NCBI GenBank assembly: GCA_913056225.1
Contig: CAJXMQ010000006.1
Span: forward strand, 1-24,315
Length of the DNA stretch: 24,315 bases
Source of the DNA: an uncultured Micrococcales bacterium
GTDB lineage: Bacteria; Actinomycetota; Actinomycetes; Actinomycetales; Microbacteriaceae
Direction: 5' to 3'
Position numbers and translations under genes: made by a program
Notes under the pieces: generated by a model
What the model was told of the DNA's origin: nothing
The model's input: only the letters and a program-made list of their open reading frames with translations
The model's database searches: none
Shown here: positions 1 through 6,975 of the stretch, in pieces
Numbering within the stretch: position 1 is the first letter of the stretch
How the letters are laid out: each line of letters starts with the position of its first letter

Positions 1-138
1 GAAGGCAGTGGAGAGTTAACAGCTGCCGTTAGAGCCCAGCCAGCCGGAGCGGTGATTGAGCTGGATGTTTTGAGAAACGGTCAGAGATTGTCATTCACCG
101 TTGAACTGGGAGATAGTCGAGACCTAGAATCAAACTGA
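1..138 (+). CDS. C-terminal end of a PDZ-domain protein, probably HtrA/DegP-like serine protease (5' truncated)
   Basis: The window opens inside a gene; frame 1 is open from base 1 to a TGA at 136-138 and gives 45 residues. The visible part reads like the last third of a PDZ domain: a helix of the type ELTAAVRAQPAG, followed by two beta strands (VIELDVLRNGQ and LSFTVELGD) and a short polar tail. In actinobacteria this pattern is typical of the single PDZ domain at the C-terminus of membrane-anchored trypsin-like proteases of the HtrA/DegP family, which act on misfolded extracytoplasmic proteins. The protease domain would lie upstream of the window, so catalytic residues cannot be checked; another PDZ protein (S41 or site-2 protease) is possible. 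The stop overlaps the next start by one base (TGATG), suggesting translational coupling. Confidence 0.72.
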   Translation, partial: EGSGELTAAVRAQPAGAVIELDVLRNGQRLSFTVELGDSRDLESN

Positions 139-350
139 TGGAAACACAACTCGAAAAGCAAACTCAATTAGAGGACGGCGATCACGAGCGTTACGCTCAC
201 TACGTTCAGAAGAACAAAATCACCGAGAGTGCAGTTATGGGCACCCCTGTGTTGGCGTTGTGTGGGAAGAAATGGATTCCCGGTCGAGACCCAGAGAAGT
301 TTCCAGTTTGCCCGGAGTGCAAAGAGATTTATCAGAAGCTCAAGAAGTAA
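138..350 (+). CDS. DUF3039 family protein, small putative metal-binding protein
   Basis: This 70-residue protein has an acidic/polar N-terminus (about residues 1-20), then a conserved block with HYVQKNKI, GTPVLALCGKKWIPGRDP and FPVCPECKEIY. This is the hallmark of the actinobacterial family DUF3039. Three cysteines (C42, C58, C61, the last two as CPEC) plus nearby histidines suggest a small zinc-knuckle-like fold; metal binding is inference. There is no signal peptide or membrane segment, so it is cytosolic. The start ATG overlaps the TGA of the upstream PDZ gene and no strong Shine-Dalgarno sequence is seen, so translation is probably coupled. The 3' end runs 11 bases into the convergent pncB gene. 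The function of the family is not known to me. Confidence 0.85.
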   Translation: METQLEKQTQLEDGDHERYAHYVQKNKITESAVMGTPVLALCGKKWIPGRDPEKFPVCPECKEIYQKLKK

Positions 351-1611
351 AACTAACTTCCAGAGCTGGTTCGCCATCACTGAGGCGCTTCGCAACAGCT
401 GGTAACTCTTGGAGGGATGACTCGAATCTTTTTCTAGCCGATTCTAAATCTGGTTTCCAGTTAGAGCCTGAGCCAAAATAATCTATTTGCAAGGGCCGGG
501 CATTTGATTGCTCAATTTCTGAGGTAGATAATTCATCTCTCTGCGCTAGGCCATTTTCAATAATTCGGTAGGCATATTTTCTGCCTGGAAAATTTTGCTT
601 GCCTCTTGATTTCTTTGAAACGTCCAGCCATTCGCCGTTTTCAAACTTGGACACCAATTTATAGACAAAGCTAGCCGTTGGGTGGCCAGAACCAGTAACT
701 AGGCTTGTTCCTACGCCAAATCCATCCACCGGTGCGGCGGAGAGGCCGGCAATCGCGTCCTCATCCAAATCATTGGTAACCGTGATCTGAGTGTGAGTGG
801 CTCCAAGTGAATCCAATTGGTTGCGAACCCGATGTGCTGATTCAGATAAGTCACCCGAATCAATTCGCACATTTCCCAACTTGCCACCGGTTGTCTCAAC
901 CGCGGTTGCCACTGCTTTTTCAACATCGAAAGTATCTAAAAGAAATGTTGTCTCATCTCCCATTGCTTCATGTTGAGCACTAAAGGCCTGAGCTTCAGAT
1001 TCAAACAAGAGGGTGAAGGCATGTCCCGATGTGCCCACTGAGGGAATCTGATACCGCTTCTGGGCTAAGAGGTTGCTGGTGGCATCGAAGCCTGCAATGA
1101 AGCTAGCTCTTGCGGCTGCGACGGCTGCGTCTTCATTTGCTCTCCGAGACCCCATTTCAACCAGTTTTCTATCGCGCGCAGCAATTCGCATTCTTGCCGC
1201 AGCACTTGCAACCGCAGAATCGTAATTTAGAACTGAGAGAACAAGTGTTTCCAGAACCACACATTCGGCAAAGGTGCCAGAGATTGTCAGTACCGGCGAG
1301 TTTCCAAAGTAGGTCTCACCTTCAGAAAAACCAGTGATTTCACCTTTGAAAGTGAAATTAGCTAGCCAAGCGAGGGTTTGCGGGCTGACAATTTTTTGCT
1401 TTTCTAGAAAATCAAGTTCTGGTTTCTCAAATTTGAATTTCTGAATTTCAGGTATCAACCTTCCGGTTCCCGCAAAGACGCCAAACCTTCGGCCAGCCGG
1501 CAGATTTCTGGAAAATACTTCAAACACCACTGGTTTTGATCCAACCCCAGCCTGAATTGCCGCATCCAGCATGGTCAATTCGTAACGGTCAGTTTTCAAC
1601 GCAGAGCTCAT
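340..1611 (-). CDS. pncB: nicotinate phosphoribosyltransferase
   Basis: The enzyme joins nicotinate to PRPP, using ATP, to give nicotinate mononucleotide in the Preiss-Handler NAD salvage pathway; it is cytosolic. The 423-residue product begins with the typical TDRYELTMLDAA motif. It has the conserved central SVGTSGHAFTLLF segment (the family's phospho-accepting histidine region is expected here) and the RIDSGDL and TNDLDEDAI blocks that form the phosphoribosyl-binding barrel. Its length fits the actinobacterial family (about 420-440 aa). The start ATG at 1611 is the first in frame before the motif. The 3' end is convergent with, and overlaps by 11 bases, the DUF3039 gene. It is divergent from murI across a 62-base gap. 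The identification is secure. Confidence 0.95.
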   Translation of the reverse strand: MSSALKTDRYELTMLDAAIQAGVGSKPVVFEVFSRNLPAGRRFGVFAGTGRLIPEIQKFKFEKPELDFLEKQKIVSPQTLAWLANFTFKGEITGFSEGETYFGNSPVLTISGTFAECVVLETLVLSVLNYDSAVASAAARMRIAARDRKLVEMGSRRANEDAAVAAARASFIAGFDATSNLLAQKRYQIPSVGTSGHAFTLLFESEAQAFSAQHEAMGDETTFLLDTFDVEKAVATAVETTGGKLGNVRIDSGDLSESAHRVRNQLDSLGATHTQITVTNDLDEDAIAGLSAAPVDGFGVGTSLVTGSGHPTASFVYKLVSKFENGEWLDVSKKSRGKQNFPGRKYAYRIIENGLAQRDELSTSEIEQSNARPLQIDYFGSGSNWKPDLESARKRFESSLQELPAVAKRLSDGEPALEVSFTS

Positions 1612-1661
1612 TCCAACAGGTTACACTCCGAGCCAATCAGCTAAGAAGTTTCGCCAAACAA

Positions 1662-1667
1662 TAGACT
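1662..1667 (+). promoter_or_regulatory. -10-like element of a probable leaderless murI promoter
   Basis: TAGACT fits the actinobacterial TANNNT -10 consensus. It ends six bases before the GTG at 1674, so transcription would be expected to start at or next to the start codon. No Shine-Dalgarno sequence precedes that codon. No clear -35 was found. This is inference from spacing. Confidence 0.5.
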
Positions 1668-1673
1668 GTCCTC

Positions 1674-2498
1674 GTGAATCAAGCCCCGATAGGTGTATTC
1701 GACTCTGGAGTCGGTGGGCTGACTGTTGCTCGTGCAATCATTGATCAGTTGCCACATGAGTCCATTATTTATCTTGGCGATACTGAAAATTCCCCCTACG
1801 GCACCAAGACCATCCCAGAAGTGCGGGAACTCGCTCTGAAGGTCATGGACCAACTGGTTGATATGGGCGTAAAGATGCTTGTCATTGCTTGCAATTCAGC
1901 ATCATCTGCAGTCTTGAGAGACGCCAGAGAACGTTACACGGTAGGGAAAGGGATCCCGGTTGTGGAGGTAATACAACCGGCAGTCAGAAAAGCAGTCTCG
2001 ACTTCAAAAAACGGCAAGGTTGGAGTAATTGGCACCAGTGCCACGATTTCATCCAAGAGTTATGACGATGCCTTCGCTGCAGCGTTGGACATCGAAATTT
2101 CATCCATGGCTTGCCCAAAGTTCGTCGAGTTTGTCGAAAGAGGAGAGACCAGCGGGGAGGATCTTTTGAAAGTTGCTCATGAGTATCTGGACCCGATGAA
2201 AAAGGATGAAATTGACACCCTCGTGCTCGGTTGCACCCACTACCCGATGCTGTCAGCTGCCATCGGGTTCGTTATGGGGGATGGAGTTAACCTTGTGAGC
2301 AGTGCGGAGGAGACCGCAAAAGATGTTTATAGGGTTTTAACTGAGCATGACTTGCTAGCCTCAAATAGTGAAAAACCTGAATACAGATTTTTAGCCACGG
2401 GAAAAAAACAGCAGTTTGAAACTTTAGCCAAGAGATTTTTGGGCCCTGAAGTTTTGGGGGTTGAAGAAATCGAAAGGAAAACCGATGCGACCAAATGA
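1674..2498 (+). CDS. murI: glutamate racemase
   Basis: Converts L-glutamate to D-glutamate for peptidoglycan precursor synthesis in the cytosol. The 274-residue product has every family signature: FDSGVGGLT at 9-17 with the catalytic-base aspartate D10, IACNSAS with the first catalytic cysteine C73, and GCTHYP with the second cysteine C187. Length is normal (about 265-280 aa). The start is GTG at 1674, chosen because the conserved N-terminus begins there. No ribosome-binding site precedes it, but a TAGACT -10-like box ends six bases upstream, suggesting a leaderless transcript. The 3' end overlaps rph by 14 bases. The murI-rph-rdgB order is a conserved actinobacterial arrangement. Confidence 0.96.
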   Translation: MNQAPIGVFDSGVGGLTVARAIIDQLPHESIIYLGDTENSPYGTKTIPEVRELALKVMDQLVDMGVKMLVIACNSASSAVLRDARERYTVGKGIPVVEVIQPAVRKAVSTSKNGKVGVIGTSATISSKSYDDAFAAALDIEISSMACPKFVEFVERGETSGEDLLKVAHEYLDPMKKDEIDTLVLGCTHYPMLSAAIGFVMGDGVNLVSSAEETAKDVYRVLTEHDLLASNSEKPEYRFLATGKKQQFETLAKRFLGPEVLGVEEIERKTDATK

Positions 2499-3219
2499 CC
2501 GCGCCGACGATCAACTCAGAGACGTAGCAATCGACCTTGGTTGGAGCGAACACGCTGAAGGCTCAGCCCTGATTAATTTTGGCTCAACCAAGGTTTTGTG
2601 CACCGCGAGCTTCACCCCTGGGGTTCCAAGGTTCAAAAAGGATTCGGGTGAAGGTTGGGTAACCGCCGAGTATTCAATGCTTCCCAGAGCAACCCACGAT
2701 CGAAGTGATCGCGAGAGCGTCAGAGGAAAAATGGGCGGCAGGACTCATGAGATTTCAAGGCTGATCGGCAGGGCTTTGCGCTCAGTCATTGATTTCAAAT
2801 CTTTGGGCGAGAACACCATCATCATCGACTGTGATGTTTTGCAGGCCGATGGCGGAACCAGAACCGCGGCAATTACAGGGGGGTTTGTTGCCCTTGCTCA
2901 AGCAATTGACTACGGATACAAAAACAAGATGATTTCTGGGCAGTCACCCTTGATTGACACGGTGAGTGCAATTTCGGTTGGCGTTGTGGACGGCAAGTTG
3001 CTAACAGATTTGGAATACGTCGAGGATGTTCGGGCCGAGACCGACATGAATGTTGTTACTACTGGTCGGGGTTTGTTCGTGGAAGTCCAAGGAACCGCCG
3101 AAGGTGCTCCTTTTGATGATGCAGAACTGCAGGGGCTTCTGGACCTTGCTAAGAAAGCAACCGGTGAGCTGACCGAAATTCAAAAGTCAACCCTGGGCGA
3201 GATGCTCCGAGTTCGATGA
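2485..3219 (+). CDS. rph: ribonuclease PH
   Basis: A phosphorolytic 3'-5' exoribonuclease that trims tRNA precursors and other RNA 3' ends; it works as a cytosolic ring-shaped hexamer. The 244-residue product contains the long family block VRGKMGGRTHEISRLIGRALR and the DCDVLQADGGTRTAAITG segment. It also has the DLEYVEDVRAETDMNVV region, which carries the catalytic/metal-binding aspartates. The ATG at 2485 is preferred over an in-frame start at 2461. GAAAGGA at 2472-2478 sits six bases before it, and the protein then begins with the usual RPNDRADDQLR. The gene overlaps murI by 14 bases and shares ATGA with rdgB at 3216-3219, so the three are likely translationally coupled. Confidence 0.96.
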   Translation: MRPNDRADDQLRDVAIDLGWSEHAEGSALINFGSTKVLCTASFTPGVPRFKKDSGEGWVTAEYSMLPRATHDRSDRESVRGKMGGRTHEISRLIGRALRSVIDFKSLGENTIIIDCDVLQADGGTRTAAITGGFVALAQAIDYGYKNKMISGQSPLIDTVSAISVGVVDGKLLTDLEYVEDVRAETDMNVVTTGRGLFVEVQGTAEGAPFDDAELQGLLDLAKKATGELTEIQKSTLGEMLRVR

Positions 3220-3782
3220 AGCTTCAGCTAGCCACCGGCAATCAACACAAAATTGCCGAAGTTTCAGCGATTCTCAATCACCAATTGGACATTGATTTGG
3301 TGGGATTTGGCGATGAACCTGTTGAAAACGGAATCACCTTCTACGAAAACGCCTTGATTAAGGCCAGACATGGTTTTGAGGCCACTGGAATCCCCACAAT
3401 TGCCGATGATTCAGGGATTGCCGTTGAGGTGATGGGTGGGTCACCAGGCATTCTGTCCGCCCGGTGGAGTGGTGAAAAAGATGATGAAAAGAATCGGAAC
3501 CTATTGCTTGCCCAGATGTCAGACATGGATCAAAGAAGTGCAAGCTTTATTTGTTCGATTGCAATGGTTGATGAATTTGGCGAGCTTGGATTTACTGGCG
3601 TTTGGAGTGGATCGTTGGCACGCGAGAGCTCTGGCGAACAGGGCTTTGGTTACGATCCGATTTTTATCCCAGAGGGATTTTCGCAAACTGCCGCGGAACT
3701 TCCGCCTGAGGTGAAAAACTCCCTAAGCCACAGATTTCTTGCCCTAACACAGCTAGCGGAGTATCTAAAGCGCCCCCAGTAG
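3216..3782 (+). CDS. rdgB: XTP/dITP diphosphatase (non-canonical purine NTP pyrophosphatase, RdgB/HAM1 family)
   Basis: Hydrolyses ITP, dITP and XTP to monophosphates, keeping deaminated purines out of DNA and RNA. The 188-residue product starts with LATGNQHKIAEV (the family's [S/T]GNxxK nucleotide-binding loop) and has GITFYENALIKA, the catalytic-core ADDSGIAV, GGSPGILSARWSG and the late GFGYDPIF and SHR motifs. It starts at ATG 3216 in an ATGA overlap with rph. The unusual feature is the 3' end: the last codons and the TAG at 3780-3782 lie within the oppositely oriented tRNA-Arg gene, a 12-base overlap. The identification is secure. Confidence 0.95.
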   Translation: MKLQLATGNQHKIAEVSAILNHQLDIDLVGFGDEPVENGITFYENALIKARHGFEATGIPTIADDSGIAVEVMGGSPGILSARWSGEKDDEKNRNLLLAQMSDMDQRSASFICSIAMVDEFGELGFTGVWSGSLARESSGEQGFGYDPIFIPEGFSQTAAELPPEVKNSLSHRFLALTQLAEYLKRPQ

Positions 3783-3842
3783 GATTCGAACCTACGCACC
3801 CGCCTCCGGAGGGCGGTGCTCTATCCCCTGAGCTATGGGGGC
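3771..3842 (-). tRNA. tRNA-Arg, anticodon CCG
   Basis: The minus strand folds into a full cloverleaf of 72 nt. The 7-bp acceptor stem pairs GCCCCCA with TGGGGGC and has discriminator G at 3771. The D arm is GCTC/GAGC around an AGGGGATA loop. The anticodon stem is CCGCC/GGCGG with loop CTCCGGA, giving anticodon CCG (reads CGG). A four-base variable region GTGC follows. The T arm is GTAGG/CCTAC around TTCGAAT. CCA is not encoded. The 3' end overlaps the rdgB stop region by 12 bases. A TAGAGT -10-like box lies ten bases upstream of the 5' end. Confidence 0.96.
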
Positions 3843-3905
3843 GGCAGAGAAAACTCTAACATCGGAGCCATTCCGTTAGACTTAGGCCTCGACCCGAGGA
3901 TTGAT
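3843..3905. promoter_or_regulatory. Divergent tRNA-Arg / argS control region
   Basis: This 63-base gap must drive the tRNA leftward and argS rightward. On the minus strand TAGAGT (3858 down to 3853) is a plausible -10 for the tRNA, ten bases from its 5' end. On the plus strand TAGACT (3877-3882) is a plausible -10 for argS. It is identical to the box in front of murI. GAGGA at 3896-3900 is the argS Shine-Dalgarno sequence. No good -35 hexamer was found for either, so the promoter calls are tentative. Confidence 0.4.
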
Positions 3906-5561
3906 TTGACCCCCGAACAACTTTCAAAATTAATAGCTGATTCGTTGATGCAGCTTGCAGGCAACAATGGCTATGAACTTACCCTGCCCGACGAGATTGT
4001 GGTGGAGCGTCCAAAAAACCGTGAGCACGGAGATTGGTCTACCAATGTCGCGATGCAGCTTGCTAAACAGGCGAGGAAAAACCCGCGGGAGTTTGCCCAA
4101 GAGATAGCTGATGTGATGGCTGAATCTGACGGTGTTGATCGGCTGGAGATTGCGGGACCAGGATTTCTAAATATATTTCTCGATGCTGCCAGTGCTGCAT
4201 CAATTCTTCCCGAAGTTGTTGCAGGCGGGTCTAGTTTTGGTAGCTCGGAGATGTATTCCGGTCAAAAAATGAACTTGGAATTCGTATCTGCCAACCCCAC
4301 CGGTCCAATACACCTTGGTGGCACCCGTTGGGCCGCACTCGGTGATTCGCTCGCGCGGATTCTTAACTCCCAGGGGGCCGAGGTTGTCAGGGAGTATTAC
4401 TTCAACGACCATGGGTCCCAGATTGACCGCTTTGCAAGATCCCTGTTTGCCAGGGCAAGTGGTGCCGAGGCCCCAGAAGATGGATACGGTGGCGAATACA
4501 TATCTCAGATTGCTAACCGAATTATTGAAATTCACGGGGAAAAGATTCTTGGTTATCCAGAACATGAAGCTCTGGAGGTTTTTAGAGCAGCGGGAGTCGA
4601 GTTGATGTTTGAAGACATCAAGAAATCCCTTTCGGACTTCGGTGTTGATTTTGATGTCTATTTCCACGAAAACTCTCTTCATGAGTCTCAGGCAGTTGAG
4701 AAGGCAATAACTGAGCTTCGCAAAAACGGCCACATATTTGACAAAGAGGGCGCTGTTTGGCTGAGGTCAACCGAATTTGGCGATGACAACGATCGGGTTG
4801 TTATCAAAAGTGACGGCGACCCCGCATATATTGCGGCTGATTTGGCCTACTACCTGAACAAGAGAGAGCGTGGTTTCGACCGCGCAATCATCATGCTTGG
4901 TGCCGATCACCATGGTTATGTTCAAAGAATGATGGCAATGTGTGCGGCCTTTGGCGACACCCCCGGTGAGAATCTGGAGATCTTGATTGGCCAGATGGTG
5001 AATTTGGTCAAAGACGGGAAACCAGTGCGAATGAGCAAGCGTGCGGGCACTGTGGTGACACTTGAAGATTTGGTGGATGCAGTTGGAGTGGATGCAGCAA
5101 GATATTCGCTCACTCGATCAAGTGCGAATTCAAATTTAGATATTGATTTGGATGTCTTATCCAAAAAAACTAATGAAAATCCAGTTTTCTATGTTCAATA
5201 CGCTCACGCAAGAACCATTCAGGTGGAGAACAATGCCTCCAGCTTTGGAATCTCAATTGATGAGTTTGAGCCTGGCCTTTTGGGGCATGAGACCGAGAAT
5301 GCTCTAATTGCGAAGATTGTCGAATTTCCAGCCATTTTGAAAATAGCGGCGGAGAATCGTGAACCTCACAGAGTCGCTCGATACCTTGAGGAGCTCGCTG
5401 GCACGTATCACCGCTGGTACGACAACTGCCGAGTCACCCCACTTGCAGGAAAGCCAGTGGAACCCGTGCACAGCTCTAGGCTGCTATTGAATCGCGCTAC
5501 CACTGTTGTTTTGGCCAACGGTCTGAGATTATTGGGTGTCAGTGCCCCGGAACGGATGTAA
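3906..5561 (+). CDS. argS: arginyl-tRNA synthetase
   Basis: Class I synthetase that charges tRNA-Arg. The product of about 551 residues has the N-terminal additional domain (VERPKNREHGDWSTNVAMQLAK). It also has the HIGH-type signature in ANPTGPIHLGG and the KMSKS-equivalent as VRMSKRAGTVV. The C-terminal anticodon-binding helical domain contains NPVFYVQYAHAR and ends with RLLGVSAPERM. TTG at 3906 is chosen as start. GAGGA lies five bases upstream, and the encoded TPEQLSKLIADSL is the usual N-terminus. The longer open frame, beginning with GTG at 3816, would start inside the tRNA gene. It sits back-to-back with a tRNA-Arg gene and one base before lysA. Confidence 0.95.
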   Translation: MTPEQLSKLIADSLMQLAGNNGYELTLPDEIVVERPKNREHGDWSTNVAMQLAKQARKNPREFAQEIADVMAESDGVDRLEIAGPGFLNIFLDAASAASILPEVVAGGSSFGSSEMYSGQKMNLEFVSANPTGPIHLGGTRWAALGDSLARILNSQGAEVVREYYFNDHGSQIDRFARSLFARASGAEAPEDGYGGEYISQIANRIIEIHGEKILGYPEHEALEVFRAAGVELMFEDIKKSLSDFGVDFDVYFHENSLHESQAVEKAITELRKNGHIFDKEGAVWLRSTEFGDDNDRVVIKSDGDPAYIAADLAYYLNKRERGFDRAIIMLGADHHGYVQRMMAMCAAFGDTPGENLEILIGQMVNLVKDGKPVRMSKRAGTVVTLEDLVDAVGVDAARYSLTRSSANSNLDIDLDVLSKKTNENPVFYVQYAHARTIQVENNASSFGISIDEFEPGLLGHETENALIAKIVEFPAILKIAAENREPHRVARYLEELAGTYHRWYDNCRVTPLAGKPVEPVHSSRLLLNRATTVVLANGLRLLGVSAPERM

Positions 5562-5562
5562 C

Positions 5563-6975
5563 GTGAAAAACCCACTAGCCCCAGATTGGCTGAAAGCCCC
5601 TGAGGATCTAAATCTTTTGAATCAAAAGATTTGGCCAGAGTCTGCTGAGCGCGATGCATCGGGTGAGATCCACATCGGCGGTGTTGGCGTAAGTGAACTT
5701 GCAAGCAAATACGGAACACCTCTTTATGTGATTGATGAGGGTGAATTCCGATCGAGACTCGGTCAGCTCAATAGAGCCTTTTCTCAGCCTGCCAGGGAGC
5801 ATGGTATTTCGGTGCGCATGTACTACGCAGCTAAAGCATTGCTCACCACCGATATTGCCCGCTGGGTGGAGCAAGAGGGCTATTCAATCGATGTCGCTAG
5901 CGGTGGAGAGCTGGCAGTCGCCAAGGCAGCTGGATTCGATGGATCCAAGATTGGTCTTCATGGAAATAACAAGTCCCTCAGCGAGATCAGTCGGGCTGTT
6001 GCAGCAGGTGTCAATTCAATAGTGATTGATTCCGAGCAGGAGATTGAAAGAATTGCGTCGATTGCCGAGAGTAACTCTATTGTTCAAGGTGTCAGGCTCA
6101 GGGTAAATAGCGGAGTCCACGCATCCACCCATGAGTTTTTGGCGACAGCTCGAGAAGATCAAAAATTTGGAATTCCAATTGATCAGGTCGAGCAATTAGT
6201 TAAAGTCATCCGCTCGCACCCTTCATTGAGGTTTTTGGGGCTGCACTCTCATATCGGATCCCAGATATTCGTAGTTGATGGATTTATAGAGGCTGCCAGG
6301 AGATTATTGACCCTGCATGCAAAACTTTCCGAAGTCCAAGAGGTTCCAGAACTCAATCTAGGCGGCGGTTTCGGCATTGCCTATGTTGAAAATGAGAAGC
6401 CATTGAACGCAAAAGAATTGGCTCAGAGAATTATTTCTAATGTTGTTTCCCTGTCGAATGAGCTCGGAATTCAGCCCCCAAATCTCTGCTTTGAGCCCGG
6501 CCGAGTTATTGCCGGTCCAAGTGGTGTAACCCTTTACAACGTGGGAACCATAAAAGATGTTGAAGTGCCAACCGATTCGGGGAGTGCGAATAGAAGGTAC
6601 GTAGCTGTCGATGGCGGGATGAGCGATAACCTCCGCTTCGCGCTGTATGGAGCCGAATATACGAGCTCTTTAGCGACCAGATCAAGCTCAGCCGAACCTG
6701 TTTTATCCAGAGTTGTTGGCAAGCACTGCGAGAGCGGTGACATTGTGGTGAACAACACTTATCTGCCTTCTGACTTAGCAATTAATGAATTGATTGCGGT
6801 TCCAGCCACAGGCGCGTACTGCTTTTCGCTAGCATCTAACTACAACTATTTAGGTAGGCCTCCGATTGCGAGCGTTCGAGACGGTCAGTCAAAGCTTTTA
6901 GTCAGAGGCGAAACTGAGCAGGACATGCTCGCCCGCGATGAGGGTTACAGGACAGGACTAGCAGATGAGAGCTGA
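5563..6975 (+). CDS. lysA: diaminopimelate decarboxylase
   Basis: PLP enzyme that decarboxylates meso-diaminopimelate to L-lysine, the last step of lysine synthesis. With GTG at 5563 the product is 470 residues. It shows the PLP lysine in YYAAKALL (K91), HSHIGSQI near 228-235, the phosphate-binding GGGFG at 267-271, EPGR at 311-314 and the substrate-contacting CESGD with C389. These residues distinguish it from other fold-III decarboxylases. The alanine-racemase-like barrel precedes the C-terminal beta domain. The GTG lies one base after the argS stop; an in-frame GTG at 5536 inside argS is less likely. It overlaps hom by 11 bases. The argS-lysA-hom-thrC-thrB order is typical of actinobacteria. 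Confidence 0.95.
   Translation: MKNPLAPDWLKAPEDLNLLNQKIWPESAERDASGEIHIGGVGVSELASKYGTPLYVIDEGEFRSRLGQLNRAFSQPAREHGISVRMYYAAKALLTTDIARWVEQEGYSIDVASGGELAVAKAAGFDGSKIGLHGNNKSLSEISRAVAAGVNSIVIDSEQEIERIASIAESNSIVQGVRLRVNSGVHASTHEFLATAREDQKFGIPIDQVEQLVKVIRSHPSLRFLGLHSHIGSQIFVVDGFIEAARRLLTLHAKLSEVQEVPELNLGGGFGIAYVENEKPLNAKELAQRIISNVVSLSNELGIQPPNLCFEPGRVIAGPSGVTLYNVGTIKDVEVPTDSGSANRRYVAVDGGMSDNLRFALYGAEYTSSLATRSSSAEPVLSRVVGKHCESGDIVVNNTYLPSDLAINELIAVPATGAYCFSLASNYNYLGRPPIASVRDGQSKLLVRGETEQDMLARDEGYRTGLADES

Noticed and set aside
2461..2484. Upstream in-frame start for rph at 2461
   Set aside because: It would add eight non-conserved residues inside murI; ATG 2485 has GAAAGGA six bases upstream and a standard RNase PH N-terminus.
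3816..3905. N-terminal extension of ArgS starting at GTG 3816
   Set aside because: The start lies inside the tRNA-Arg gene and adds residues unlike ArgS. TTG 3906 has a Shine-Dalgarno sequence and gives the normal N-terminus.
4200..4733. 177-aa open frame on the minus strand within argS
   Set aside because: It is antisense to a well-conserved argS region, has no family features or ribosome-binding site, and is explained as a shadow.
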